A stretch of DNA of 64,000 bases from Singulisphaera sp. GP187 (GCA_945871915.1 CAMBXO010000012.1:24296-88295); one strand, 5' to 3'; shown: positions 48,723 to 57,747, counted from the stretch's first letter. A program made the numbers and translations. The notes: generated by a model from the letters alone, not told the origin.

Positions 48723-48724
48723 AT
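48705..48724. promoter_or_regulatory. Perfect inverted repeat over the AAA+ gene ribosome-binding site
   Basis: Two 9-base arms (ATGTCGAGG and CCTCGACAT) flank an AA centre. The left arm contains the GAGG used as Shine-Dalgarno, and the right arm runs into the ATG at 48723. It could be a dimeric repressor operator or an RNA hairpin hiding the ribosome-binding site. Confidence 0.5.
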
Positions 48725-50219
48725 GCATCACAGCAATCTCCACATACCCGATCACACGTCTCGACCCGCCACCACGATCGATCGTCCCCAGACGAAACCC
48801 ACCTCACCACCTTCCAATCAGCTGATTCGAAGCCTCGGCATAGTGGGGCTCGATGCATTGGAGCCGGTCATCCTTGCGGCGCTCGCATCAGAAACGCCCC
48901 TCTTACTGGTGGGGACGCACGGAACGGCGAAAAGTCTTTTGCTGTGCAGAATGTGTGAGGGGTTGGGACTTGTCTGGCGCCACTACAACGCAAGCCTGGT
49001 GAACTATGACGACTTGATCGGCTACCCGCTGCCAGATGCCAGCGGGACGCTGTCATTTGTTCAGACCCCCGCATCGGTGTGGAATGCTCAAGCGGTCTTC
49101 ATCGACGAGATTTCCCGCGCCCGCCCCGACATGCTCAATCGCCTCTTTCCGATTATTCATGAACGCAAGGTGCAGGGTCTTGCACTGCCGTCTCTTCGAT
49201 ATCGCTGGGCCGCCATGAATCCGCCCGCCGATCCGGAGGCGGTGACATCGGAAACTTATCTTGGAAGCGAGCCGCTGGACCCGGCCCTTGCAGATCGATT
49301 CGGCTTTGTGATTGAGGTGCCATCTCTGGACCAACTTTCCGATGACGATCAGCGGTTTGTGATTTCAAACGAAATGAAGCCGGTGTCTCCAACAACGGCC
49401 GCGGTTCTGACGGCAACGGTTCACCAGATCGTGAACGAAATACGACTCATCAAACCCTCCCTCCGCAGCGTTGTAACGGAATACATCCGGTCCATCCTTC
49501 ATCACGCCACGCAACTGCAATTGGTACTCAGCGGACGACGCGCCGCCATGATCTTTCAGAATATTCTTGCGGTTCACGCCGCTCGAACGGTCAGGCAGCC
49601 GGATGCAGACCTTGGCGATTCGGCATGGCTCGCACTCAAGAATTCATTGCCTCAACGAGGACAACGGGTCACAATCGATATGAGTCGTCTTCTTATTTCC
49701 CACCAAGAGGTCTGGAAATCCCTGCAATGGGAGGCCACCGATCCCCGCAGAATTCTTGCGTGCGAACGAGATCCCATCCGAAGACTGCTTCGAGCAGCCG
49801 CCTTTCCACAGATTGCGATGCAGGACCTTTCTGCCTACGCCGCCGATGCCTTGGCCAGTGTTACAGTCGGCGCACGCCACGCTCTTGCGCTCTACTGCAT
49901 GGAGTCTGGCCTGGCCTCTCGCGTGATCGCACCGATTGCCGAACAAATTGCCAAGCTGTTTCAACTTGTTTCCCAGTCGCAGGGGGTCAACGCCTCGGTC
50001 GCCACCAGTTCTCCGAAACACCTTGCATGGCAGGAAGTGGTCCACCAACTCTCCTTGATCCCGGCGGACAATCTCGACGAGCCTCTCATTCGAAATTTAC
50101 TGTCCGGACTTTTTGCCGCCGGTGACATTGCTACCAAGGACGATGTCGTGGCTGTGATGACATCGTGGCAAGACGTGCGCACCCTTTGTGAAAGGGAGCC
50201 TCATGCATCCGCCGCGTGA
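48723..50219 (+). CDS. AAA+ ATPase, MoxR-like
   Basis: 498 residues from the ATG at 48723, which has GAGG eight bases upstream; ATGs at 48705 and 48639 are alternatives. The N-terminus is a disordered Pro/Thr segment to about residue 30. AAA+ core: Walker A GTHGTAKS (64-71), Walker B AVFIDEISRARPD (124-136), sensor 1 RWAAMNPPADPEA (161-173), arginine-finger region LDPALADRFGF. The C-terminal ~300 residues are helical and not recognised. MoxR-type ATPases act with vWA partners as chaperones or activators; here a vWA protein is encoded two genes downstream. Its end overlaps the next start by 17 bp. Confidence 0.88.
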   Translation: MHHSNLHIPDHTSRPATTIDRPQTKPTSPPSNQLIRSLGIVGLDALEPVILAALASETPLLLVGTHGTAKSLLLCRMCEGLGLVWRHYNASLVNYDDLIGYPLPDASGTLSFVQTPASVWNAQAVFIDEISRARPDMLNRLFPIIHERKVQGLALPSLRYRWAAMNPPADPEAVTSETYLGSEPLDPALADRFGFVIEVPSLDQLSDDDQRFVISNEMKPVSPTTAAVLTATVHQIVNEIRLIKPSLRSVVTEYIRSILHHATQLQLVLSGRRAAMIFQNILAVHAARTVRQPDADLGDSAWLALKNSLPQRGQRVTIDMSRLLISHQEVWKSLQWEATDPRRILACERDPIRRLLRAAAFPQIAMQDLSAYAADALASVTVGARHALALYCMESGLASRVIAPIAEQIAKLFQLVSQSQGVNASVATSSPKHLAWQEVVHQLSLIPADNLDEPLIRNLLSGLFAAGDIATKDDVVAVMTSWQDVRTLCEREPHASAA

Positions 50220-50697
50220 TTTTCTTGACAGCGCCCAGACGGACAGCCCTTCGCAGCATGGGGGCGTTGCGCTGCTTCACAACATGGGCTGCTGTCCACA
50301 AACGACCATTCGGCACACCGGTCTTGATCGTTGCCATCGTCTCCAGTTTGTCCTGCACGTCGCGCCGGGGGCGGTTGGCCGCTTCTTAAACAAAAAGCTT
50401 TATGGAAGGAGTGGGTTCACAATCATGCCTCATGACGATTGGAAGACACTCACCAAAGCGGTCTTGCGACCCTGCCCGGAACTCGCACTCCTTCCGGATG
50501 TGGCAGCTGTGGCGGCATACGACACGTTCGGCACGATCCTTCCGGGCATTGGCGACAACCCGCGTGTTGTGCTTGCGGTCTTGGCACGCTGCGCGGGTGG
50601 CGTGTTTCTTCGTGACCGATCACCACACATTTCATTGAATCAAATCAAAAGGAGCGTCACGCTGATTGCACCACACAACTGGAGGCCACCATCATGA
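50203..50697 (+). CDS. Hypothetical protein between the AAA+ and vWA genes
   Basis: Not recognised; 164 residues. AAAGGGAG lies just before the ATG at 50203, and the gene overlaps the AAA+ gene end by 17 bp and the vWA gene start by four, so it is a bona fide member of the operon. Visible segments: RLQFVLHVAPGAVGRFLNKKLYGRSGFTIMPHDDWKTL, LALLPDVAAVAAYDTFGTILPGIGDNPRVVLAVLARCAGGVFLRD. No catalytic pattern or membrane helix. An adaptor or substrate-recognition subunit is possible but unproven. Confidence 0.75.
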   Translation: MHPPRDFLDSAQTDSPSQHGGVALLHNMGCCPQTTIRHTGLDRCHRLQFVLHVAPGAVGRFLNKKLYGRSGFTIMPHDDWKTLTKAVLRPCPELALLPDVAAVAAYDTFGTILPGIGDNPRVVLAVLARCAGGVFLRDRSPHISLNQIKRSVTLIAPHNWRPPS

Positions 50698-52070
50698 TCG
50701 CGAAAGCCCCCACCATGTCCCTAACGGACCGACTTCTCAATTCCTTTCCGTCAGGTAGTTATTGTCTTCCGGCGCTGCTCGGTCTTGCACAGATCGAGGA
50801 AACCACTCAGGTCCCCACTGCCGCAGTGGAGTGCGTGATTCGCCCTCGCCTGCTGCTCAATCCTGAGTGGATTGCTCAACACGCCGCAACGCCTGAAAAG
50901 CTGGTGATGCTCACCATGCATGAACTCCACCATGTTGTCCTCGGGCATACCCGGCTGTTTCCTCGAGCGACACCGCTGGACAACCTGGTCTTTGATGCCG
51001 TGATTAACTCCATGCTTTGTCAGTTGTTTCCAGACTCTGCGTATACATCGCTGATGCAAGACTTTTATTCGGAACATAAGTTTCCAGAATGTTTTCTCAG
51101 ACCAGTCTTTCTGAGGAATGGTCACGGCCGACCTCGGTCCCCCGCTGCGCTGCATCATCCAAATCGGCGTCACCTGATTCCGCTGTATCGGCAACTCTAT
51201 TCGCCATCATCTGCCACCTACGAGGAACTTCGCACGGCGCTGGGGTCTCACTTTCAAGACCGAAGTCTTCCATCCATCCAACTTCTTGGCGATCACCGCA
51301 CAGAATCCACCAAGGCGTCAAGTTCCGATGGGCTTGCATTACGGTCGCCAGAATTTATTGATCACATCCGCCGAATCGTTGAACAATGGCCGGTCGATCC
51401 GGACCATGCCAAGGGGCGGTCGCTCAGCGATCTGCTCGCGTTGACGGCGGTTCGCGTGGCCCGACCGAACAATCGCGCCATTCTGACGGGCCTCATTCGA
51501 AAAATTGCCAATGCCTCGAGCGGCGGAACCCGGCGCGATGTGGCCAAGGAACAGATTCCCATCGAAGGCCCGATTCCCCATTGGAACCGCCGATCAGTCG
51601 TCCTCGGCGCCCTCGGTGGTCGCCAGTTGCTCCACCGGCAAACGATCGAAACCTCTCGCATGGCCACAGCAGGCGACCGAGTGCATGTGTATGTGGATGT
51701 CTCGGGCAGCGTGACCGAACTATCTGGTCTTCTGTACGGAGCCGTCCTGTGCTGTTCCTCTTTGGTGCACCCGATCGTGCATCTCTTCTCAACCAAGGTC
51801 GTTGATGTCACGCTTCAGCAATTACGAAATGGAGAATGCGTGTCCACCAAAGGCACCTCCATCGATTGCGTTGCGGAGCACATGGAACAACATCGGGTTC
51901 GCCGTGCAGTCATCGTGACCGACGGGGTTGTTGGAACTCCGGGCGTGGTTGCACGAGCCATCTTGGCCAAGTGTCTGATCGGTGTCGCCTTGACGCCAGG
52001 CGAACACCCCACATCGGCTCTGAAGGATTTTGCCCGGCACTGGATCACGCTACTAAAGGAAACACCATGA
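50694..52070 (+). CDS. Putative metallopeptidase with C-terminal vWA-like domain (DUF2201 type)
   Basis: 458 residues. The N-terminal domain carries MLTMHELHHVVLGHTRLFP with HExxHxxxGH at residues 76-85, the zinc-binding pattern of DUF2201-type predicted metallopeptidases. The C-terminal vWA-like domain has VYVDVSGSVTEL (DxSGS MIDAS at 335-339), TKGTSIDCVAEHM (MIDAS threonine region) and VIVTDGVVGTPG (TDG near 409-411), so metal binding is expected. Middle part unassigned. AAA+/DUF2201 pairs occur in many bacteria, but their function is not settled. ATGA overlaps on both sides (50694-50697 and 52067-52070). Confidence 0.85.
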   Translation: MIAKAPTMSLTDRLLNSFPSGSYCLPALLGLAQIEETTQVPTAAVECVIRPRLLLNPEWIAQHAATPEKLVMLTMHELHHVVLGHTRLFPRATPLDNLVFDAVINSMLCQLFPDSAYTSLMQDFYSEHKFPECFLRPVFLRNGHGRPRSPAALHHPNRRHLIPLYRQLYSPSSATYEELRTALGSHFQDRSLPSIQLLGDHRTESTKASSSDGLALRSPEFIDHIRRIVEQWPVDPDHAKGRSLSDLLALTAVRVARPNNRAILTGLIRKIANASSGGTRRDVAKEQIPIEGPIPHWNRRSVVLGALGGRQLLHRQTIETSRMATAGDRVHVYVDVSGSVTELSGLLYGAVLCCSSLVHPIVHLFSTKVVDVTLQQLRNGECVSTKGTSIDCVAEHMEQHRVRRAVIVTDGVVGTPGVVARAILAKCLIGVALTPGEHPTSALKDFARHWITLLKETP

Positions 52071-53218
52071 CACCATCAACCATCCGTACGGCTGAATTCG
52101 TTTTACCTGGACATCCCGACAAACTTGCCGATGCCATTGCCGATGCCATCGTGCAACATGCGATGCGTCTTGAAAAACGCGCCCTTGTTGGCATTGAAGT
52201 GGCTCTCTATCGCAATGTGGTGTTCATCGATGGTCGCGTGGCATGCAAGGGCGCTGAATCCATTGACTTCAAGTCACTCGTCAAAGATGTGTATGCATCC
52301 GCCGGCTACAACATTGCACTTCCACCCGCTCCGCATCGAGTTCAAGTGAAATCCAATATTTGTCTGGGTCCACTGTGGCGTGGCGAAGCCAAACTCCGCG
52401 AGGTGGCGGACGACCAATCCATTGTGACTGGCTTTGCATGCAGCACGCCCGGCACACATGGGCTTCCTGTTGAACATGCCTTGGTGCGGCATCTGGGCAT
52501 TCGTCTGGCAACGCTCATTCGCCAGCAACCTGATCTACGACTTGGGCCAGATGGCAAGTTGATCGTTCTGCTCCGCGAATCACAGGACGGCATGGAATGG
52601 AATCTTGAACGCGTGTCGATTTCTATTCAGCATCCTGCCGATTGGGATTCGATCGTTACCCGCCGTGCCATCGCTGAGTACTTGCGGGCGTCGGCCGAGG
52701 CATTTGCCGCACTGGTGCCCGGCCTCGAAATTGCCAATCCGCTCGCATTGCATGTCAATGAAGCAGGTGACTTTGTCGAAGGCGGCCCGTACGGCGACAA
52801 TGGGTTGTCGGGCAAGAAACTCGTCGCCGATTTCTACGGTCCGCGCGTTCCGATTGGCGGCGGTGCCATGTCCGGCAAGGACTTCTGGAAGGCGGATCGA
52901 GCTGGCCCTTTGATTGCACGCGAAATCGCCCTCTCAGCCGTGCAGCAATTTGGATGCAAGCAGTGCACGGTCACGCTCGCCATCTTTCCTGGCGACAGAG
53001 CCTTTCGGATCACCCATGCTGAAGCGTCCAACGGGCAAGCCATTGATGTCAATCTGTTGGCATCAGTGGCGGATCTGCGATTGTGTTCGCAAGTGAACTG
53101 GCCTCGGCGTGCCGGAGACTTGGTTCAGATTGCTCGATGGGGCCACTTTGCGCGATTGCCTTCGGAACGCTCAACCCACCACTCGCTACTCTTGCACCAC
53201 AGTGATGCTGCCGCCTGA
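52067..53218 (+). CDS. Divergent S-adenosylmethionine synthetase-like protein
   Basis: 383 residues, the usual MAT length. Landmarks along the chain: GHPDKLADAIADAI (15-28), ADDQSIVTGFA (114-124, cf. GAGDQG), PDGKLIVLL (K164, cf. K165 of E. coli MetK), GPYGDNGLSGKKL (240-252), GGGAMSGKDFWKAD (264-277) and WGHFAR near the end. Most ATP, methionine and metal/phosphate residues are kept, but the MetK arginine in GLTGRK is lysine here and GAGDQG is ADDQS. Activity is likely but the product could be altered. AAAGGAA precedes the ATG; ATGA overlap ties it to the vWA gene. It is clearly not a typical metK context. Confidence 0.85.
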   Translation: MTPSTIRTAEFVLPGHPDKLADAIADAIVQHAMRLEKRALVGIEVALYRNVVFIDGRVACKGAESIDFKSLVKDVYASAGYNIALPPAPHRVQVKSNICLGPLWRGEAKLREVADDQSIVTGFACSTPGTHGLPVEHALVRHLGIRLATLIRQQPDLRLGPDGKLIVLLRESQDGMEWNLERVSISIQHPADWDSIVTRRAIAEYLRASAEAFAALVPGLEIANPLALHVNEAGDFVEGGPYGDNGLSGKKLVADFYGPRVPIGGGAMSGKDFWKADRAGPLIAREIALSAVQQFGCKQCTVTLAIFPGDRAFRITHAEASNGQAIDVNLLASVADLRLCSQVNWPRRAGDLVQIARWGHFARLPSERSTHHSLLLHHSDAAA

Positions 53219-53287
53219 CACCTTCTGCGGATATTGCGGCATGTCGGCCTGCCACACCTAACGCTCGAAACCAACGCAAAGGACTTC

Positions 53288-54850
53288 ATGCAGATATTCC
53301 TTGTCAGTCTGGCGTTGACCTACACAATCTCGCTGTATTTCCTGACTAATCCGCTGAAACACACGCGCAAATTTATGGTGCGCCGGTTTATCAATTGGTT
53401 CCCGCTCGGCATGACCTACGCCTTCCTTTATATGGGGCGATACAACCTGGTCGTTGCCAAGGGCGCTTTGGGCGACCTGATGACCAAACAGGATTTCGGA
53501 TTCATCAGCGGCGTCGGGTTCACCGTGTACGCCTGCTCGCTGTTCTTCATCGGGCCGCTGGTAGATCGCGTTGGTGGAAAAAAGGGAATCCTGATTGGTG
53601 CCATCGGGTCAAGCATGATGAACGCGGCGATGGCCGGTGTTTTGTACCTGTATCTGAATCAAACACTCAAGGTGAATCTGGTCCTAGCATTTTCTGTTCT
53701 GTATGGATTGAACATGCTCTGCCAGAGTTTCGGAGCCGTCTCCACCATCAAGGTGAAGTCATTCTGGTTCCATGTTCGCGAACGCGGAACGTTCGGTGCC
53801 ATCTTCGGAACGCTGATTTCGCTTGGTGTTTACTTCGCCTTTGATTGGGGTGGAGCCATCGCTGACGCCGTGAAGTTGGATCAACCCGCCACGCCCACCA
53901 TGACACGCGAAGCGCTGAATTATCTCTTCGCACTGAATGGCCGAACCATCCCAGCACTCTGGTTGATCTTTATTGTTCCATCCATGATTCTGATTGCGTG
54001 GGCACTGATCGATGTCATCTTGTTGAAGGACACACCAGACGAAGCTGGATTTACTAAGTTTGAAACCCATGACGCGTCGCATGACGATGGCCACGACAGG
54101 AAGTACGGCTATTGGGAGTTGATGAAGAAGATCTTTACGAACAAGATCATTCTCGTCATCGGCGTGATTGAATTGACCAGTGGCATTTTGCGAAACGGCG
54201 TCTTGCAGTGGTATCAAATCTTCGCAAAGGAAACCAACCTCGGAGTGCCTCAAATCACCAGTAACTGGGGCTTCTGGGGGTGCATTACGGGCATCGCCGG
54301 CGGATTCACCGCAGGCTGGGTCAGCGATCGATTCTTCCATTCTCGCCGCGCTCCGAGTGCGGGAATGATGCAGGCCATCATGCTTGTTTGCACTGCACTC
54401 ATGGTGGTCTTCCTCGGCTGGCAGCCGTTGACAGAAGCATTCGTTCCAGAACTCGCAAGCCAACATCCACTCAAGAGTTTTGTACTGGAGTACCGGCCCA
54501 TCGTCGTCGGCATCTGCGCAGTCACCATGATGATGGCTGTGATCGGCGTGCATTCCATCATGTCGGGCACGGCAACCGCCGACTTCGGCGGAAGGAAGGC
54601 GGCGGCCACCGCAACAGGAATCGCCGATGCCTTTGCGTATGCCGGAAGCGCGATTCAGTCATTTGTCATCGGCATGCTGGCAACTCAGAGTTGGTCCTAT
54701 TGGCCCATGTTCCTGCTGCCCTTTACGGTGCTCGGTCTCGTCTTTGCAATCAAAATGTGGAATGTGCTACCGCCAGCCACACGCCGATACTTAGAAGAGG
54801 TGGAGAAAAAACAAATCGGTCGTCACGCATCCAAGCGTCCGGCGAGCTGA
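53288..54850 (+). CDS. MFS transporter, organophosphate:phosphate antiporter (GlpT/UhpT) family
   Basis: 520 residues with about twelve membrane helices. The N-terminal half has MTYAFLYMGRYNLVVAKGALGDLM, close to the GYxxxYxxRxNxxxA pattern of OPA transporters, and FFIGPLVDRVGGKKGILIGAIGSS. A large insertion is found between helices 6 and 7 (DWGGAIADAVKLDQPATPTMTREALNYL). The C-terminal half has TSNWGFWGCITGIAGGFTAGWVSDRFF and GTATADFGGRKAAATATGIADAFAYAGSAIQSFVIG. Likely takes up a sugar- or glycerol-phosphate in exchange for phosphate. AAAGGA precedes the ATG. It starts 69 bp after the MAT-like gene, same strand; a link to that cluster is possible but not shown. Confidence 0.88.
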   Translation: MQIFLVSLALTYTISLYFLTNPLKHTRKFMVRRFINWFPLGMTYAFLYMGRYNLVVAKGALGDLMTKQDFGFISGVGFTVYACSLFFIGPLVDRVGGKKGILIGAIGSSMMNAAMAGVLYLYLNQTLKVNLVLAFSVLYGLNMLCQSFGAVSTIKVKSFWFHVRERGTFGAIFGTLISLGVYFAFDWGGAIADAVKLDQPATPTMTREALNYLFALNGRTIPALWLIFIVPSMILIAWALIDVILLKDTPDEAGFTKFETHDASHDDGHDRKYGYWELMKKIFTNKIILVIGVIELTSGILRNGVLQWYQIFAKETNLGVPQITSNWGFWGCITGIAGGFTAGWVSDRFFHSRRAPSAGMMQAIMLVCTALMVVFLGWQPLTEAFVPELASQHPLKSFVLEYRPIVVGICAVTMMMAVIGVHSIMSGTATADFGGRKAAATATGIADAFAYAGSAIQSFVIGMLATQSWSYWPMFLLPFTVLGLVFAIKMWNVLPPATRRYLEEVEKKQIGRHASKRPAS

Positions 54851-54920
54851 TCGCCGTTTGAACACTTAACCACTTCGAAAGGTGCTCCAAGCCCCTGTGA
54901 TCGAGCGCTGATCAAACCTT

Positions 54921-55469
54921 TCATCGAGGTGTGTTGCGGTTGCATAAAATGGATCGGTCCCTTGGCACAATCATTTTCAATGCGCAGGATCGCAAAATGC
55001 GCCGCGGGCTAAACTCGCCGCGCGCAAACGCAACAAGAAACTGGGCCTGAGCCACTGGCTCCCACAAGGCAATCAGGGGTTCAATTTCATTTTTGTGTTC
55101 ATCCAGAAACACCACTGCGTCCGCTGCGGGATCTCTCGCCTGAAGAACACTTTGCACATCACGCGTTTCAAGAAACGGATAATCGCAGCCAACAACCAGC
55201 CAGGCGAATGGACTCATGTTGAACGCCGCGTGCAATCCGCTGGCGGGTCCATGCCCCGGCACCGCATCCAGAATCGCTCGGGCACCAATTCCCCACCTCA
55301 GTTGTTGCGCAGGCGTGCACGACCAAAAAATTTCCACGCACATCGGACGCAACATTTCCTCAAGGGCACGCCACTGCGGATGCTGCCCGTACACCATGTC
55401 CGCTTTGTCCATGCCCATGCGCGTACTCGCACCGCCAGTCAGGATGAGTCCACGAACTTCAGGGAGCAA
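54921..55469 (-). CDS. mobA: Molybdenum cofactor guanylyltransferase
   Basis: 182 residues. It adds GMP to molybdopterin to give the bis-MGD form used by DMSO-reductase family enzymes. N-terminal GLILTGGASTRMGMDKADM is the nucleotide-binding signature; WLVVGCDYPFLET and the EIEPLIALWEPVAQAQF segment follow the family. The start is TTG at 55469, overlapping the oxidoreductase gene end by 11 bp; no ATG fits. Third gene of fdhD-oxidoreductase-mobA, and its role is to supply the cofactor to the oxidoreductase next to it. Confidence 0.9.
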   Translation of the reverse strand: MLPEVRGLILTGGASTRMGMDKADMVYGQHPQWRALEEMLRPMCVEIFWSCTPAQQLRWGIGARAILDAVPGHGPASGLHAAFNMSPFAWLVVGCDYPFLETRDVQSVLQARDPAADAVVFLDEHKNEIEPLIALWEPVAQAQFLVAFARGEFSPRRILRSCALKMIVPRDRSILCNRNTPR

Positions 55470-57747
55470 CGGCGACTCTCTCGAGAGACACGATCACGGA
55501 CTTCGAAGTCGGAGTCAGACTGCCCTCGGCGAAACTATCAATTGGCACCAGCACATTGGCTTCTGGAAAGTACGTGGCAACGCAACCACGCGGAATGTCA
55601 TACGCCACCACTCGAAAATTTCTTGCGCGCCTCCGAACGCCGCGAAAGTGGCTGACCACATCAACCGCATCGCCAGCAACAAGTCGCTGCGCGGCAATAT
55701 CCTGTGGGTTCATCAGCACAACGCGGCGGCCTTGGTCGATGCCGCGGTAGCGATCCTGCATGCCATAAATGGTGGTGTTGTATTGATCATGCGAGCGAAT
55801 GGTGGTCATGACAAATTGGTCTGGGCCAACTTCAAGATGCGCAATGGCGTGAACTGTGAAAATGGCTTTCTTGCTGGGAGTGCCAAAGTTGTTGCTGTCG
55901 CGGACTTCATGCGGTAACTCAAATCCACCAGATTGCCGCACCCTTGCGTTGAGGTTTTCAAAGCCAGGGATGACTCTCGCAATGTGATCACGGATCAAGT
56001 CGTAGTTGCCCACCAACGAATTCCAATCCACCCCCAGCGTTGCGTTTGCAATCCCCGCCACAATCGCCGGCTCGCTTCGTAAAAGCTGCGACGCCGGCTC
56101 AAGCTTTCCTTGAGACGAATGCACCACGCCCATTGAATTTTCCACGGTCACAAATTGATCGCCCGCCGCTTGCAGATCTCTTTCGGTGCGTCCCAAGCAT
56201 GGAAGAATGATCGCGCAAGCGCCAGTGACTAGGTGCGAGCGATTGAGCTTGGTGGAGACCTGCACCGTCAAGTCGCAGCGGGAAAGTGCCTTGGCGGTGA
56301 ATGCGGTGTCGGGCGTTGCCGAAAGAAAATTACCGCCTAACGCCACAAACACCTTCACCGCGCCAGCGTGCATGGCTTGGATGGCCTCGATGGTGCTGAA
56401 CCCGTGCTCTTGCGGGGGGTTGAAATGAAACTCATTACCCACGTTGCGCAAGAATTCGGGCGTTGGCCGCTCCCAAATTCCCATGCTCCGATCACCCTGC
56501 ACATTGCTGTGACCGCGTACCGGACACGCGCCCGCGCCGGGGCGGCCAAAGTGTCCTCCGAGCAAAAGTAAGTTGATGATTTCTTGGATGTTGGCAATGG
56601 CGTTGCGATGTTGCGTTAAACCCATGGCCCAACAACAAATCATGGCCTTGCTGCGAGCGATGACCGCGGCCACTTCGTGAATCTGCGCTTCTGAAATGCC
56701 GCTGCCGCGAACAATGTTTTCCCATGACTCTTTCAGCAGGTCGTCGCGGTACTGCTCAAATCCCTCGGTGTTGCGATCAATAAAGTCCGCATGAAGACTG
56801 GAAGCATGTTGCTGCACAATCGCTTTTTGAATTCCCTTGAGCAAGGCGACATCGCCGTTGACTTTCACCGGCACGTGGTGCGTTGCCAAGAGCGTCCCCT
56901 TGCCAAGAATTCCCCCCACTTCTTGCGGATGTTTGAAGCGTTTCAAGCCCGTCTCCGCAAGTGGATTGATGCTGATGATTTGGCAACCGCGCCGAGCCGC
57001 CTGCTGCAGAGTGCGCAGCATGCGAGGATGATTGGTGCCAGGATTTTGCCCGATGACCACAATGCAGTCTGCGCTGTCGAAATCATTCAGCGACACGGTG
57101 CCCTTTCCAGTTCCTATGGTTCGCATCATGGCTTGACCGCTGGACTCGTGGCACATATTGGAGCAATCAGGAAGATTGTTTGTGCCGTAGAGGCGCACGA
57201 ACAGTTGGTAAAGGAACGCGGCCTCGTTGCTGGTTCGACCCGATGTGTAGAACACTGCGTGATTGGGAGACGGCAACGCTTTGAGCGCTCCGCCAATTTT
57301 CGCGAACGCGTCTTGCCATGAGATTGGCTGGTAATGGGACGCGTCCTCCGCCAAATACATGGGCTGTGTGAGGCGTCCCTGCTGACTCAACCAGTGATCC
57401 GAGTGCCGCGAGAGTTCCTCTACGGAATAGCGAGCGAAAAACTCTGCTGTGATTCGTTTACGCGTGGCCTCTTCCGCCACAGCCTTCGCCCCATTTTCGC
57501 AGAACTCTGCGATGGAGCGATGGTCTTCTGGATCGGGCCATGCGCAACCAGGACAATCGAAACCATCCTTCTGGTTGAGTTGGCCCAACACTTTCACGGC
57601 GCGCGCCAATCCCATGTGCTCAACCGACATGGTGATCGCCACTTTCACCGAGGACAGCCCGCCCGCAGATTGTGCAGGCTCGCCAATGCGCAGATTCTTA
57701 TCCAGCGTTTCCGGGCTTAGGAATTCTGGCTTGCGTCGTTTGCTCAT
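55459..57747 (-). CDS. YdeP/FdhF-type molybdopterin oxidoreductase
   Basis: 762 residues, the length of E. coli YdeP. Shared features: FDCPGCAWPDPEDHRS near residue 87, SGRTSNEAAFLYQLFVRLYGTNNLPDCSNMCHESSG, DADCIVVIGQNPGTNHPRMLRTLQ, GGHFGRPGAGACPVRGHSNVQGDRSMGI, and the C-terminal dinucleotide-binding domain (TIYGMQDRYRGIDQGRRVVLMNPQD, VATYFPEANVLVP). The family resembles formate dehydrogenase H but its substrate is unsettled; in E. coli it is linked to acid resistance. ATGA overlap with fdhD, 11-bp overlap with mobA. Cytoplasmic: no Tat signal. Confidence 0.93.
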   Translation of the reverse strand: MSKRRKPEFLSPETLDKNLRIGEPAQSAGGLSSVKVAITMSVEHMGLARAVKVLGQLNQKDGFDCPGCAWPDPEDHRSIAEFCENGAKAVAEEATRKRITAEFFARYSVEELSRHSDHWLSQQGRLTQPMYLAEDASHYQPISWQDAFAKIGGALKALPSPNHAVFYTSGRTSNEAAFLYQLFVRLYGTNNLPDCSNMCHESSGQAMMRTIGTGKGTVSLNDFDSADCIVVIGQNPGTNHPRMLRTLQQAARRGCQIISINPLAETGLKRFKHPQEVGGILGKGTLLATHHVPVKVNGDVALLKGIQKAIVQQHASSLHADFIDRNTEGFEQYRDDLLKESWENIVRGSGISEAQIHEVAAVIARSKAMICCWAMGLTQHRNAIANIQEIINLLLLGGHFGRPGAGACPVRGHSNVQGDRSMGIWERPTPEFLRNVGNEFHFNPPQEHGFSTIEAIQAMHAGAVKVFVALGGNFLSATPDTAFTAKALSRCDLTVQVSTKLNRSHLVTGACAIILPCLGRTERDLQAAGDQFVTVENSMGVVHSSQGKLEPASQLLRSEPAIVAGIANATLGVDWNSLVGNYDLIRDHIARVIPGFENLNARVRQSGGFELPHEVRDSNNFGTPSKKAIFTVHAIAHLEVGPDQFVMTTIRSHDQYNTTIYGMQDRYRGIDQGRRVVLMNPQDIAAQRLVAGDAVDVVSHFRGVRRRARNFRVVAYDIPRGCVATYFPEANVLVPIDSFAEGSLTPTSKSVIVSLERVAVAP

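Noticed and set aside
51836..52066. Longer frame of the MAT-like gene extending upstream into the vWA gene
   Set aside because: The ATG at 52067 has AAAGGAA before it, gives the normal MAT N-terminus and makes the ATGA overlap seen elsewhere in the window.
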